Counted from the stretch's first letter, positions 52,477-61,789 are shown. The stretch: DNA of 64,000 bases from Pseudomonadota bacterium (GCA_021782495.1 JAJXUV010000002.1:186001-250000), one strand, 5' to 3'. Numbers and translations: made by a program. The notes: generated by a model from the letters alone, not told the origin.

Positions 52477-52558
52477 TGTCATCCCTGCGAAAGCAGGAAT
52501 CCAGTTTCAAACCCTGGATTCCTGCTTTCACAGGGATGGCAAAAAAGCAGGGATGACA
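52477..52558. repeat. Family A repeat (65 bp) plus third arm
   Basis: TGTCATCCCTGCGAAAGCAG ... CTTTCACAGGGATGGCA to 52541, followed by an extra GCAGGGATGACA (52547-52558). It lies between the divergent SnoaL-like and ctaC genes. An open frame from 52415 over it is repeat-encoded and not a gene. Confidence 0.88.
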
Positions 52559-52610
52559 ATGGCGGAAAAATGTGGTTTAATAAGAACTGTTCTCAAAAAA
52601 AGGATTGAGT

Positions 52611-53423
52611 ATGTTTCAATGGACGCAAAAATGGGTTTTCGCTCTGTTGAGTTGCTTAGGGATGCAAAATGCGCTAGCGGAGAGTACAGTGAATATGCCT
52701 TATGGCGTTACCCGGATGAGCCACGATATCTACAATCTCCACATGATTACTTTCTATATTTGTTGTGGCATTGGTGTGGTGGTTTTTTCCGTTCTTTTTT
52801 ATTCCATTTATAAGTACAGACGTTCTCGTGGGGCTAAAGCAGCCAATTTTCATGAACACCCTGGAGTCGAAATTATCTGGACTTTAATTCCTTTTTTGAT
52901 TTTAGTAGGCTTGGCTATTCCAGCAACCATCGTTTTAAAAGATATACACAATACCAATGAATCCGATTTAATCATCAAAATCACTGGCTATCAATGGAAA
53001 TGGAAATACGAATATTTAGATCAAGGGATCAGTTTTTTTAGCAATTTGGCTACTCCCCAAATACAAATTGACGATCCCCAAAAAACCAAAAATGAGTGGT
53101 TTTTATTGGAAGTCGATAATCCCATGGTGATCCCTGTCCATAAAAAAGTGAAAATTTTGCTCACTTCCAATGATGTTATCCACGATTGGTGGTTGCCAGC
53201 TTTTGGTGTCAAACAAGATGCCATTCCAGGCTACATCAATGAAAATTGGATCCAAGTTGATACACCCGGCATTTATCGAGGTCAATGCGGTGAATTGTGC
53301 GGTGCTTACCATGGCTTTATGCCGATCGTTGTTCAAGTCGTGCCTGAAGAAGAGTTCGAGCAATGGGTGGCGGCACACATGCTCAATAAAACTGCGGTAT
53401 CAAATGGGAGAAAAGCAACATGA
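52611..53423 (+). CDS. ctaC: Cytochrome c oxidase subunit II
   Basis: 270 residues from ATG 52611 (AGGA 6 nt upstream; the TTG at 52605 is less likely). Signal peptide (about 1-23), two TM helices (about 45-68 and 90-108), and a periplasmic cupredoxin domain with a complete CuA site: H191, C226, E228, C230, H234, M237 (GQCGELCGAYHGFM). The usual aromatic patch GYQWKWKYEY is present. No fused cytochrome c domain, so the enzyme is aa3-type and needs a separate cytochrome c donor. It overlaps ctaD by 4 nt. Confidence 0.97.
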   Translation: MFQWTQKWVFALLSCLGMQNALAESTVNMPYGVTRMSHDIYNLHMITFYICCGIGVVVFSVLFYSIYKYRRSRGAKAANFHEHPGVEIIWTLIPFLILVGLAIPATIVLKDIHNTNESDLIIKITGYQWKWKYEYLDQGISFFSNLATPQIQIDDPQKTKNEWFLLEVDNPMVIPVHKKVKILLTSNDVIHDWWLPAFGVKQDAIPGYINENWIQVDTPGIYRGQCGELCGAYHGFMPIVVQVVPEEEFEQWVAAHMLNKTAVSNGRKAT

Positions 53424-55093
53424 ATCTGACGGATGATATGGCCACTGCACACGATCACGCCGATCACGGTCCAGCCAAAGGCTTAAAGCGTTGGCTTTTT
53501 ACCACCAATCACAAAGACATTGGCACTTTGTATCTTTTGTTAAGTCTCACGATGTTTTTTGTTGCTGGTATTATGGCTTTGGTGGTGCGCATCGAATTGT
53601 TTGAACCCGGTAAGGTTTGGGTAACGCCCGAATTTTTTAATCAAATGACGACTTTACATGGTTTGATCATGGTTTTTGGCGTCATTATGCCTGCGATGGC
53701 GGGCTTTGCAAACTGGATGATTCCTATGATGGTGGGCGCACCGGACATGGCTTTGCCACGCTTAAATAACTGGAGTTTTTGGCTATTGCCTTTTGCTTTT
53801 TTATTATTGTCTTTGCCTTTGCTGCGCGAATTGGTCGGGATGGCAAGTCATTTGATAGGCTTAAATTTATTTGCAGGTGCGGGTGCTGCGCCGGATTATG
53901 GGTGGACTTTTTACGCGCCCTTGTCGACGACTTATGGTCCCGACAGTACCGATTACATGATTTTTGCCATTCACATGATGGGAATTTCTTCTATTCTGGC
54001 TGCTATTAATATTGTCGTCACCATTTTTAATATGCGCGCGCCGGGCATGACCTGGATGCGTTTACCCATGTTTGTGTGGGGGTGGTTGGTGACGGCCTTT
54101 TTATTATTGGCGGTGATGCCGGTTTTGGCGGGCTGTGTCACCATGATGTTGATGGACCGACATTTTCACACCGCGTTTTTTGAAGCAGCCGGCGGCGGCG
54201 ATCCCATTTTATTTCAACACATTTTTTGGTTTTTTGGACATCCTGAAGTGTACATTTTGATATTGCCGGGCTTTGGTATTATTTCTGAAGTGGTCCAAAC
54301 TTTTTCGAGAAAAAGGTTATTTGGGTATAGCTTTATGGTTGCTGCAACCATTACCATTGCTTTTCTCGGTTATATCGTGTGGATGCACCACATGTTTACC
54401 ACGGGCGCGCCTTATGCGGCTCAATTGTTTTTTATGTATGCCACCATGTTGATAGCAGTGCCGACAGGCGTGAAAGTGTTTAACTGGGTCACCACTATTT
54501 TTAAAGGCGAACTTACTTTCGAAACGCCAATGTTGTTTGCTTTGGGTTTTTTGGTGATGTTTACCATCGGTGGGTTTTCAGGGGTGATGTTGGCTATCGC
54601 GCCAGCGGATTATCAATACCGCGGCAGTTATTTCGTGGTCGCACATTTTCATTATGTTTTGGTTTCGGGATCCTTGTTTGCGATTTTTGCCGGCGTTTAT
54701 TTTTGGTTACCCAAATGGACAGGGCATATGTACAATGAAACTTTGGGCAAATGGCATTTTTGGTTGTCAGCTATTTCCATGAATCTGACTTTTTTCCCCA
54801 TGCATTTTGTAGGTTTAGCCGGCATGCCGCGCCGCATACCCGATTATGCTTTGCAATTTACGAATTTTAACCAAATAGCCACAGTTGGTGCTGTGATATT
54901 TGGCTTATCACAATTGTTATTTTTGGCGATTGTGATCCGTTCGTGCCAAAAACACAAAGCGGGTGTGAATGAGCATTTGCCAGACAATGTTTGGGATGGT
55001 GGTCGAAGTTTGGAATGGACACGCTTGCCAACGCCAGTTCCTTATCATACTTTTGAGACTGTGCCAGAGATAGGGCCGAATGACACGCACTAG
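53420..55093 (+). CDS. ctaD: Cytochrome c oxidase subunit I
   Basis: 557 residues, about 12 TM helices. Heme a/a3 and CuB ligands are in LHGLIMVFG, GHPEVYILILPGFG, WMHHMFTTG and AHFHYVLVSG; GHPEVY carries the His-Tyr crosslink pair. D-channel residues NWMIPMMVGAPDMALPRLNN are recognisable (cut: GAPDMALPRLNN). Reduces O2 to water and pumps protons. It overlaps ctaC (ATGA), and a family A repeat follows its stop. Full length for the family. Confidence 0.98.
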   Translation: MNLTDDMATAHDHADHGPAKGLKRWLFTTNHKDIGTLYLLLSLTMFFVAGIMALVVRIELFEPGKVWVTPEFFNQMTTLHGLIMVFGVIMPAMAGFANWMIPMMVGAPDMALPRLNNWSFWLLPFAFLLLSLPLLRELVGMASHLIGLNLFAGAGAAPDYGWTFYAPLSTTYGPDSTDYMIFAIHMMGISSILAAINIVVTIFNMRAPGMTWMRLPMFVWGWLVTAFLLLAVMPVLAGCVTMMLMDRHFHTAFFEAAGGGDPILFQHIFWFFGHPEVYILILPGFGIISEVVQTFSRKRLFGYSFMVAATITIAFLGYIVWMHHMFTTGAPYAAQLFFMYATMLIAVPTGVKVFNWVTTIFKGELTFETPMLFALGFLVMFTIGGFSGVMLAIAPADYQYRGSYFVVAHFHYVLVSGSLFAIFAGVYFWLPKWTGHMYNETLGKWHFWLSAISMNLTFFPMHFVGLAGMPRRIPDYALQFTNFNQIATVGAVIFGLSQLLFLAIVIRSCQKHKAGVNEHLPDNVWDGGRSLEWTRLPTPVPYHTFETVPEIGPNDTH

Positions 55094-55099
55094 TGAGCC

Positions 55100-55182
55100 T
55101 GTCATCCCTGCGCAAGCAGGGATCCAGGGTTTGAAACTGGATTCCTGCTTGCGCAAGAATGACAAAAAAGCAGAGATGACAA
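55100..55182. repeat. Family A repeat (65 bp) plus third arm
   Basis: TGTCATCCCTGCGCAAGCAG ... CTTGCGCAAGAATGACA to 55164, then AAAAAAGCAGAGATGACA. It fills the 113 bp gap between ctaD and ctaG, showing that the cox operon tolerates intergenic insertions. Confidence 0.88.
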
Positions 55183-55206
55183 GATTTTTTAGATCGAAGG
55201 TATTAG

Positions 55207-55785
55207 ATGACGACTGATCGCAAATATAAAAATAAACGCTTAATCTGGCAACTCTCCGTAGGCGTTGTCTTTATGTTTGGCTTTTGCTATCTGCTGGTGC
55301 CTTTATACACCTTGATTTGCAATCATTTGGGGATCAATGGTCGTGGAGATTTTTTTGTGCGCGATGTGGATCCCAATGTCAAAGCCGATCTGAGTCGAAC
55401 GATTAAAGTTGATTTTTCAACAACGGTCCACGGCGATTTCCCTTTTGTTTTTAAATCGGTGACCCATCATCTCAGCATTCACCCTGGCGAAAAAAAGCTT
55501 GTTTATTTTTATGCAGAAAACCAATCGGCGCAGGGAATTACGGTTCAAGCTATTCCCAGTATCACGCCAGACGATGCAGCCAAATACCTTAAAAAAACCC
55601 AATGTTTTTGTTTTACCCAACAATATTTTGCACCCGGTGAAAGAGCGGATATGCCTGTGTATTTTTACCTAGAACCGAATTTACCCAAAGAAATCAAAGA
55701 AGTGACTTTGTCTTATAGTTTGTTTGATGCAAGGCAGTATTTGAAAAATGAGAAACCCTATACGGAGGGGCGGATTGATTTGTGA
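55207..55785 (+). CDS. ctaG: Cytochrome c oxidase copper chaperone CtaG (Cox11)
   Basis: 192 residues. One N-terminal TM helix (about 14-33), then a periplasmic immunoglobulin-like domain with the copper-binding CFCF motif (TQCFCFTQQ, about residues 137-140). It delivers copper to CuB of subunit I. Length is typical. In most gammaproteobacteria ctaE follows; here there is instead a 340 bp gap that holds a family D element. Confidence 0.95.
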   Translation: MTTDRKYKNKRLIWQLSVGVVFMFGFCYLLVPLYTLICNHLGINGRGDFFVRDVDPNVKADLSRTIKVDFSTTVHGDFPFVFKSVTHHLSIHPGEKKLVYFYAENQSAQGITVQAIPSITPDDAAKYLKKTQCFCFTQQYFAPGERADMPVYFYLEPNLPKEIKEVTLSYSLFDARQYLKNEKPYTEGRIDL

Positions 55786-55848
55786 AAGTATATGTTAAGC
55801 TATAGACTTTCAGATAATTATTTTTGCTTTTGAACTCAAATACTCTGT

Positions 55849-56083
55849 GGGCTGTCATTGCGAGCCAAAGAATCGAAGACCGTCATTGCGAAACAAACCG
55901 TTCTACCGATCTAGTGCGAAAACATGAAACAAGTAATGGTTTGTAAAGCAATCCAGTGCGGAACTATAATAGGGGCATAAGTATGTCCGTACCAAGATCG
56001 CAACTGGAGTGCCGCGTCGACTGTGCTAGCTCTGTGTTTTCGCACTAAATCTGTGCAGGACGGTCTCCTCGCAATGACGGCCC
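55849..56083. repeat. Family D repeat element (235 bp) in the place usually held by ctaE
   Basis: Outer arms GGGCTGTCATTGCGAG (left) and CTCGCAATGACGGCCC (right). A second inverted GACCGTCATTGCGAAAC starts at 55877, and an inner palindromic pair reads CTAGTGCGAAAACA / TGTTTTCGCACTA. It fills the ctaG-surf1 gap (55786-56125) with no gene. Confidence 0.8.
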
Positions 56084-56125
56084 ATAGGGTGTTTTAATTA
56101 TCTAGAAAACTAAGAGAGTTAATGA

Positions 56126-56899
56126 ATGATGAAACTTAAATCCTATTGTTGGCTATCACTCTGGCTATTTTTTGTGGCACTTTTTATTGGTTTAGGTTTT
56201 TGGCAATTGCAGCGCTATTATTTGAAAAAAAATTTAATAATAACTTATGAAACACGAATACAAGCGCCATTTCTCAAGATTCAGCAATTGCAAGCGCCTA
56301 AAGAAAAGTTGTTGTACCATCGGTTGGAAGCGGTTGGTGAGATAGGTCGAAAGCCAAATTTGTATTGGCAAAATCGGTATTATCAAGATAGGTATGGATA
56401 TCATGTTTTAACACCTTTGTGGGTTGCTTCAACGCAAAAATATCTATTAGTAGATCGGGGTTTTGTAGCACAATTGCCAACCGTTAATCAAAAAGATTCT
56501 TTAAATGGCATGCAAGCAATCACGGGCATTATTTATTACCCAGATAAAGCCGGATTTATTTTAGGAAGTGCCCATTCGCGCAATGCGGCGGGGCAAGTAC
56601 TTGTTCAAACTTTAAACTTTTCAGTTATTGCACAAACGCTAAAAGCCTCGGTTTACCCTTTCATACTCTATATACAATCTCCTTTAGAAGCGGATAAAGG
56701 CTATTCCTGGCCGTTATCTGCGCAAAAAATAGCCCAAAATAATCGACAAGAACTGTCTTTTTTTGGTACTATAACACCTCCCAGTCGTCATCTGGGCTAC
56801 GCCGTGCAGTGGTTTGCAATGGCCTTGGTGTTAGCGTGCCTCGTCGTCATTGCGAGGAGACCGTTCCACAGATCGAGTGCGAAAAGACAAAATAAGTAA
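56126..56899 (+). CDS. SURF1-like oxidase assembly protein
   Basis: 257 residues. Two TM helices at the ends (about 8-26 and 226-244) flank a periplasmic domain, the standard SURF1 layout; blocks GFWQLQRYYLKKNL, LVDRGFV and HLGYAVQWFAMAL are diagnostic. It assists heme a insertion into subunit I. ATG 56126 or 56129. The last ~18 residues (VVIARRPFHRSSAKRQNK) are encoded by a family D repeat and replace a normal short tail. Confidence 0.93.
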   Translation: MMKLKSYCWLSLWLFFVALFIGLGFWQLQRYYLKKNLIITYETRIQAPFLKIQQLQAPKEKLLYHRLEAVGEIGRKPNLYWQNRYYQDRYGYHVLTPLWVASTQKYLLVDRGFVAQLPTVNQKDSLNGMQAITGIIYYPDKAGFILGSAHSRNAAGQVLVQTLNFSVIAQTLKASVYPFILYIQSPLEADKGYSWPLSAQKIAQNNRQELSFFGTITPPSRHLGYAVQWFAMALVLACLVVIARRPFHRSSAKRQNK

Positions 56900-56920
56900 C
56901 GGTCGACGTGGCAATCCAGG
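56843..56920. repeat. Family D repeat (78 bp) encoding the tail of SURF1
   Basis: GTCGTCATTGCGAGGAGACCG at the left, GGTCGACGTGGCAATCCAGG at the right. The SURF1 frame runs into it and stops at 56897-56899. The core ACAGATCGAGTGCGAAAAGAC matches the inner part of the copy at 55849 (CCGATCTAGTGCGAAAACA). Confidence 0.8.
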
Positions 56921-56945
56921 AAAATCTTTACCAGTGAGGCAATAA

Positions 56946-57560
56946 TTGATTTACAAAGAAATTAGAAAAATGGAATTCTTTATACAGAAGCATTTACTTA
57001 TTTGTTCCAAATTCCGCGTGATTTTCATTGTCTTATTATTTTTATCGCCTTTTATACTGGCAACTTGGGTATATCGGCATGCAAATTTATTCGAATTCAA
57101 AACCACGAATTTGGGCCATTTATTTTCGACACCTACCCAAATAACTGGTGCTTGGTCTGCCGAAGAGGGGCAGTGGCAAGTTTTATATTGGCCCAGCGAA
57201 ACGGGCAGTGACGCTTCAGTATTATTGTACCAATTACACCAAATGCGCATTGCTTTGGGACGCAGCGAAAAGCAATTGCCCATTCACGTGGTATTGCCCG
57301 CATCCTGTGATAAGACTCTGCTGTGCCAACAAAAACAAATGATTTCAAAAAATGGCATAAACATTTTAGACAGTCATTCTAATGATTTTATGCGGCAATT
57401 GTCTTCCAGCGATCAAGTGAATCTCCAAAAAAATGCCGAAGGAAAAGTGTATTTGATCGATCCTCGAGGGTATTTTTTCATGTATTACACTGAAAATGAA
57501 AATCCCTTAAATATTCTGCAAGATCTTAAACATCTTTGGGAGGTTTCTTCTAATGGATAA
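56946..57560 (+). CDS. Membrane protein of cytochrome oxidase gene cluster, unknown function
   Basis: 204 residues. One N-terminal TM helix (about 24-41), then a periplasmic domain with no recognised active site except a pair of Cys (PASCDKTLLCQQ). The position between surf1 and ctaA matches the small thioredoxin-like membrane gene found in many gammaproteobacterial cox operons. Start uncertain: TTG 56946 has GTGAGG 6 nt upstream, ATG 56970 has no clear site. ctaA overlaps by 8 nt. Confidence 0.75.
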   Translation: MIYKEIRKMEFFIQKHLLICSKFRVIFIVLLFLSPFILATWVYRHANLFEFKTTNLGHLFSTPTQITGAWSAEEGQWQVLYWPSETGSDASVLLYQLHQMRIALGRSEKQLPIHVVLPASCDKTLLCQQKQMISKNGINILDSHSNDFMRQLSSSDQVNLQKNAEGKVYLIDPRGYFFMYYTENENPLNILQDLKHLWEVSSNG

Positions 57561-58578
57561 ATTAACAGTATGGCAAAAACGATTAAGTTTAAGCGCATTG
57601 TGCTTTGCTTTCCTCGTTATTGTTTTAGGCGCTTTAACGCGTTTGATCGATGCAGGGTTGGGGTGTCCTGATTGGCCAGGTTGTTATGGCCATTTAACGG
57701 TGATAGGTGCTGAACAAGATCAATTCTTAAAATGGGCTTATCCTCAAACGCCTTTGGTGTCTTACAAAGCTTGGGCGGAAATGCTACACCGCTATTGCGC
57801 GGGTTTATTGAGTCTTTTGATTTTAAGTTTGGCGACGGTTTTAGGGATTCGTTTTGTGCGAGAAAAACGAGCGGCTTTTTTGGTTTTGCTTTTAACACTC
57901 TTAGCTTTGGTCGTTTATCAAATTATGTTGGGGCGATGGACCGTCACTTTACAATTACTGCCAAGCATTGTCACGCAACATTTATTAGGGGGATTTTTGA
58001 CGATCGCTTTACTGGGTTTGTGTTATTGTCACACCTCTTTAAAAACAGACTCCACTTTTTACTTAAAAAATGAATTTGTGTGGGGACTAATAGGGACGAT
58101 CTTATTGCTGGTTCAAATTTTTCTAGGTGCCTGGACCAGTACCCATTATGCTGCCTTAAGTTGTGAGGCTTTTCCATTTTGCAATGAAATCGACATTAAT
58201 ATGCCTTTTGCTTGGCAAGAAGCTTTTCAATGGCAAACACCCATCGGTTTAAATTATGAAGGTGGGCTTTTAAGTGAGACGGCGCGTCAAACCATACAAA
58301 TGGTGCATAGAATCGGAGCGGCGGTAGTTTTTCTATATTGGTTTGTATTTTTCTTAATGGTTAACTATAAGTTAAAACCCAAAGTGCTTAAAAATTTGTA
58401 TCTTGTTTTAATATTACTCTTGATACAATTTGCTTTAGGCATCGCGAATGCGGTATTTTCATTGCCGTTGGTGGTGGCTGTACTACACAATGTGGCTGCA
58501 GCTTTATTATTATTAAGCGCTGTTTTCTTGACCTGGCAATTGGCGAATAACAAGAAGGTAAACTCATGCAAGCAATAA
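57553..58578 (+). CDS. ctaA: Heme A synthase CtaA (Cox15)
   Basis: 341 residues, eight TM helices. Heme ligands are in [26 protein letters not shown] and AVLHNVAAA. Two extracytoplasmic Cys pairs ([19 protein letters not shown]) belong to the Cox15-like type. It oxidises heme O to heme A. It overlaps the gene before it by 8 nt and ctaB by 13 nt, so translation is coupled. Confidence 0.96.
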   Translation: MDKLTVWQKRLSLSALCFAFLVIVLGALTRLIDAGLGCPDWPGCYGHLTVIGAEQDQFLKWAYPQTPLVSYKAWAEMLHRYCAGLLSLLILSLATVLGIRFVREKRAAFLVLLLTLLALVVYQIMLGRWTVTLQLLPSIVTQHLLGGFLTIALLGLCYCHTSLKTDSTFYLKNEFVWGLIGTILLLVQIFLGAWTSTHYAALSCEAFPFCNEIDINMPFAWQEAFQWQTPIGLNYEGGLLSETARQTIQMVHRIGAAVVFLYWFVFFLMVNYKLKPKVLKNLYLVLILLLIQFALGIANAVFSLPLVVAVLHNVAAALLLLSAVFLTWQLANNKKVNSCKQ

Positions 58579-59447
58579 AAAAATCGCGTAGTTATTACGA
58601 ATTGTGCAAACCGCGTGTCGTGATGTTGATGATCTTAACGTCAATAGTCGGCATGTGTTTGGCCACGCCGCATGTGCCGAATCTCTTTATTTTGATCGTC
58701 GGTAATCTGGGTATTGCATTGTCGGCATCGAGTGCGGCCACCTTAAACCACATTGCCGATGAACACATAGACAGGCTCATGAAACGCACCGAGCGTCGCC
58801 CTTTGGTGCAAAGGGAGTTGAGTGTGAAGCAAAGTTTGTGCTTTGCTTTCATTTTAGGTGTGGTGGGACTCAGTGTTTTATACTTCTGTATAAATCCTTT
58901 AACGGCCTTTTTAACTTTTATTTCACTGATGGGGTATGCAGTTCTTTATACGCTCTTTTTAAAATACCAAACACCGCAAAATATTGTTATTGGTGGTTTA
59001 GCGGGTGCTGCACCGCCTTTGTTAGGGTGGACGGCGGTGACTGGGCATATTTCGCCTCAAGCATTGCTATTAGTATTGATCATTTTTGTGTGGACGCCGC
59101 CGCATTTTTGGGCTTTGGCTATTCATCGTTTTGAGGACTATGCCAAAGCAAAAGTACCTATGTTGCCCAATACTCATGGCATTGCGCACACTAAATTCCA
59201 AATTGTTTTATACAGTGTATTGTTGTGTGTTGCTACTGTATTGCCCTTTGTGATTCGACAAGCGGGGTGGTTTTATTTGGCCCTTGTTTTATTACTGAAT
59301 GCTCGTTTTCTATATTGGGCTTTTAAATTGTATTTTAGCAAAAATGATATAGAAGCTTTTAAATTGTTTAAGTTTTCCATTCAGTATTTGGGCGGTGTTT
59401 TCGTAGCCTTATTGGTGGATCATTATTTATATACTCTTCGCATTTGA
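58566..59447 (+). CDS. ctaB: Protoheme IX farnesyltransferase CtaB (Cox10)
   Basis: 293 residues, about nine TM helices. Prenyl-transferase aspartate motif in [19 protein letters not shown] and second motif in [11 protein letters not shown]. It adds farnesyl to heme B to give heme O, the substrate of CtaA. It overlaps ctaA by 13 nt. Length equals the family norm (about 295). Confidence 0.97.
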   Translation: MQAIKKSRSYYELCKPRVVMLMILTSIVGMCLATPHVPNLFILIVGNLGIALSASSAATLNHIADEHIDRLMKRTERRPLVQRELSVKQSLCFAFILGVVGLSVLYFCINPLTAFLTFISLMGYAVLYTLFLKYQTPQNIVIGGLAGAAPPLLGWTAVTGHISPQALLLVLIIFVWTPPHFWALAIHRFEDYAKAKVPMLPNTHGIAHTKFQIVLYSVLLCVATVLPFVIRQAGWFYLALVLLLNARFLYWAFKLYFSKNDIEAFKLFKFSIQYLGGVFVALLVDHYLYTLRI

Positions 59448-59469
59448 TTTTTATGCTTTGTTGGCTTCG

Positions 59470-59520
59470 CTTTTTTGCAGCAGTCATGTATGAGTACAAT
59501 ACACTCCTGCTGCAAAAAAG
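59470..59520. terminator. Strong hairpin, probable bidirectional terminator after ctaB
   Basis: Arms CTTTTTTGCAGCAG / CTGCTGCAAAAAAG (14 bp, perfect), loop with an additional TGTAT / ATACA pair. The A/T ends act as poly-U tracts on either strand. It lies 22 nt after the ctaB stop. Confidence 0.7.
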
Positions 59521-59576
59521 TTTGCCGCCGCGCCTAAAAACCAACTGCTGTGAGTATAATCACAGGAGAAATTAAA

Positions 59577-60245
59577 ATGTCTGCACAACGGAGTAATCAC
59601 AAAGTATTATTTTTAACTTTAATGGCCATGGTCCTCGTTATGGCCTTTGGGCTGTATTTTGGCGTAGGGCATCATCGTAAAGAAGCTGTGGACATTAAGT
59701 CGCTTAAAGTCAGCGGAACTTTATTACAACCCACCAAAGCTTTGCCCGATTTTAAATTAGAAAGCAGTTTAAACAGTGGCAGTTTGACTCAGAATGATTT
59801 AAAAGGCCATTGGTCTATTTTATTTTTTGGATTTAGCAATTGTGGTTCTGTTTGTCCTACCACTATGTCAGCTTTGAACAAAATGTACAAAAGGCTGGAA
59901 ATCAGTTTGCCCAGCCAAGATTTGCCGCAAGTGATCATGATTTCAGTCGATCCCGCTCGAGACAGTGTAGAACGCATGAAATCCTATGTCGAATCCTTTA
60001 ACCCGCATTTTATAGGCGCGCGTGCGCCGATGGAAGTCATTGCGCCTTTGGAGCAAAGCTTAGGCGTTGTTTCTGTTAAACTGGAAGCTTCCCAAAATAA
60101 AAATAGCAACAATTATGTGGTGAATCACAGTGCAGAATTATTTTTAGTGGACAAAAGTGGTCGTGTGTTGGCGTATTTTCCTTTCCCGCCTGAAGTGAAT
60201 GCTTTGGTCCAAGATTATTCGACCATCGTTACGGCTTTATCCTAA
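59577..60245 (+). CDS. SCO1/SenC copper-delivery protein
   Basis: 222 residues from ATG 59577 (AGGAG 8 nt upstream; the frame runs back to 59550). N-terminal TM anchor (about 10-30), then a thioredoxin-like domain with the copper-binding CGSVC motif in FSNCGSVCPTT (about residue 90) and the conserved His in NHSAELFLVD. It delivers copper to the CuA site of subunit II. It overlaps the next gene by 1 nt. Fits the cox cluster. Confidence 0.93.
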   Translation: MSAQRSNHKVLFLTLMAMVLVMAFGLYFGVGHHRKEAVDIKSLKVSGTLLQPTKALPDFKLESSLNSGSLTQNDLKGHWSILFFGFSNCGSVCPTTMSALNKMYKRLEISLPSQDLPQVIMISVDPARDSVERMKSYVESFNPHFIGARAPMEVIAPLEQSLGVVSVKLEASQNKNSNNYVVNHSAELFLVDKSGRVLAYFPFPPEVNALVQDYSTIVTALS

Positions 60246-60697
60246 TGAAAATTTTTTTGATGGGTCTGTGTCTACTCTTATTGCTGGTTTCTTGTGATCG
60301 CCAACAAAAACCTAAAATGATCTTCGACAACCAACACCACCGTTTAACACAAGTCACAGAAAAGCAATGGACACTTGTAAATTATTGGGCACCTTGGTGT
60401 GAAGGCTGTCTGCGTGAAATTCCGCAGTTAAATCAATTGGCGCGTTCAGACAAAGTGCGGGTATTGGGTGTGAGTTTTGATGAAATGAGTGAAGCGGATC
60501 TCAATCGCTTTGCCCAACAAATTCACATTCAATATCCCGTTTTATTGTCGGATCCCCAAAAAGCCTGGCACTTGCCTGTGCCCGCCGTATTGCCGACGAG
60601 TTATTTGTTGGATCCTCAAGGGCATATACAAGCCACTTTAGTGGGACCGCAGACGGAGGAAAGCGTATTGCGGGCAATATATGCCAAACGTACCTGA
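60245..60697 (+). CDS. TlpA/ResA-like thioredoxin lipoprotein
   Basis: 150 residues. Lipobox VSC (Cys18) after a hydrophobic signal. Thioredoxin fold with active site WAPWCEGCLREIP (CEGC, about residues 51-54) and cis-Pro in AVLPTSYLLD. A periplasmic thiol-disulfide protein, likely to reduce apocytochrome or CuA cysteines for c-type cytochrome and oxidase assembly. Coupled to the SCO gene by 1 nt overlap. Confidence 0.93.
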   Translation: MKIFLMGLCLLLLLVSCDRQQKPKMIFDNQHHRLTQVTEKQWTLVNYWAPWCEGCLREIPQLNQLARSDKVRVLGVSFDEMSEADLNRFAQQIHIQYPVLLSDPQKAWHLPVPAVLPTSYLLDPQGHIQATLVGPQTEESVLRAIYAKRT

Positions 60698-60739
60698 AAA
60701 AGTGAATTATGAAGCAATGAACCTGATGTAACAAAAATC

Positions 60740-60783
60740 TGTCATCCTCGCGAGGTAACGTAGTTACCTTGTCGAGGATGACA
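60740..60783. repeat. Family E hairpin repeat
   Basis: TGTCATCCTCGCGAGGTAAC / GTTACCTTGTCGAGGATGACA: inverted arms joined by a short centre. The left flank AAGCAATGAACCTGATGTAAC resembles that at 2940. Located between the TlpA-like and cytochrome c genes. Confidence 0.85.
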
Positions 60784-60806
60784 ACTCAGAGGAAAAATAA
60801 CGTGTT

Positions 60807-61208
60807 ATGTTAAAAAAAGCACTCATTCTCTTATTACTTATTCTTGCCGGTGCTTTGGGCTTTTATGCCGCTTTGCGAAATACACACGCGCCATCCACTT
60901 CAGTCGTCTACATGCGAACTTATCATTATCCGGCTTCTTTTGTAAGTCAATTGAAAAACGATCCTAAGGCTGGCGAAAAAATTTATCAAGAATACTGTGC
61001 GGCCTGTCATGCCCCGAACCCTATGGTCGACATTAATGCGCCTTCTAAGGGGAATAAAGCTTTATGGCAAGCCTTGAGGCAAAGTTTGGGCGAAGAAAGC
61101 TTGTGGCAATATACTTTAATGGGTCACAATGCTATGCCAGCCCGAGGCGGGTGTTTTGAATGCAGCGATGCGCAATTGCGTCAAGCCTTGCAGTATTTGG
61201 AGCAATAA
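60807..61208 (+). CDS. Cytochrome c5-like monoheme protein
   Basis: 133 residues. N-terminal anchor or signal (about 4-20), one heme site CAACH (about residues 65-69), axial Met in GHNAMPARGG and the c5-type C-terminal pair CFEC. Probably a periplasmic electron donor of the oxidase. The gene order sco, tlpA, cyt c5 suggests a common unit, interrupted by the family E hairpin. Confidence 0.9.
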   Translation: MLKKALILLLLILAGALGFYAALRNTHAPSTSVVYMRTYHYPASFVSQLKNDPKAGEKIYQEYCAACHAPNPMVDINAPSKGNKALWQALRQSLGEESLWQYTLMGHNAMPARGGCFECSDAQLRQALQYLEQ

Positions 61209-61210
61209 GT

Positions 61211-61744
61211 ATGTTCAGCATATTCCTGTGGATAATCGGTACTTTGATAGCTAAATGGTTGCCACACACTGCGAATTATTCGCCGGAAATTGCCATGACA
61301 GTCTATTTCGCCAGTCGATATCGTTTTATCGTGGCCAGTCTTTTAACCCTAATCACCGTAGAAATCGCCGATCTTGGATTAGCTTTGCTGTACCATTATC
61401 CTTTCGGGGGTTGGTGGTCTTTTTTTAATGCGCTGTCTTTATTGTGCATTATTGGCCTTTTTGCAAAACCTTGGGTTAAAATTTTTAGTGTAGATGCGTG
61501 TAGCAGAGTGTGTAGCGCTGCCTTATTCTATTGGATTCTCACTAATTTTGGCGTATGGCTTAGCAGTGGGTACTATCCTTTGACTCTATCGGGTTTGATG
61601 GCTTGCTACAGTATGGCTTTGCCCTTTTTGCCTGCGCAATTGATTTCGGGTTTTGCTTTTGCGCTGTTGTGGGGTGCTTTGAGAAAAAGTATACAATTTT
61701 CTAATTTTTTTGAAGTCATATGCCAAAAAGTTAAATTTTTATAA
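61211..61744 (+). CDS. DUF6580-like integral membrane protein
   Basis: 177 residues from ATG 61211, 2 nt after the cytochrome stop (the frame runs back inside that gene). Five hydrophobic segments; NFGVWLSSGYYPLTLSGLMACYSMALPF (cut: NFGVWLSSGYYP and CYSMALPF) is the typical motif of this uncharacterised family (ECF-transporter S-component-like in topology). Function unknown. Confidence 0.75.
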   Translation: MFSIFLWIIGTLIAKWLPHTANYSPEIAMTVYFASRYRFIVASLLTLITVEIADLGLALLYHYPFGGWWSFFNALSLLCIIGLFAKPWVKIFSVDACSRVCSAALFYWILTNFGVWLSSGYYPLTLSGLMACYSMALPFLPAQLISGFAFALLWGALRKSIQFSNFFEVICQKVKFL

Positions 61745-61749
61745 GATTA

Positions 61750-61780
61750 AGTATTTTATTTATATAAAAAATAAAATACT
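61750..61780. terminator. AT-rich hairpin before clpB
   Basis: Perfect 12 bp arms AGTATTTTATTT / AAATAAAATACT with a 7 nt loop, 5 nt after the upstream stop and 9 nt before the sigma-32 -35 box. It may insulate clpB from read-through. Confidence 0.55.
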
Positions 61781-61789
61781 CATTTGACT

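Noticed and set aside
52415-52813. 132-residue frame overlapping the start of ctaC
   Set aside because: Runs through a family A repeat and then ctaC in a wrong frame; ctaC is certain from its CuA site.
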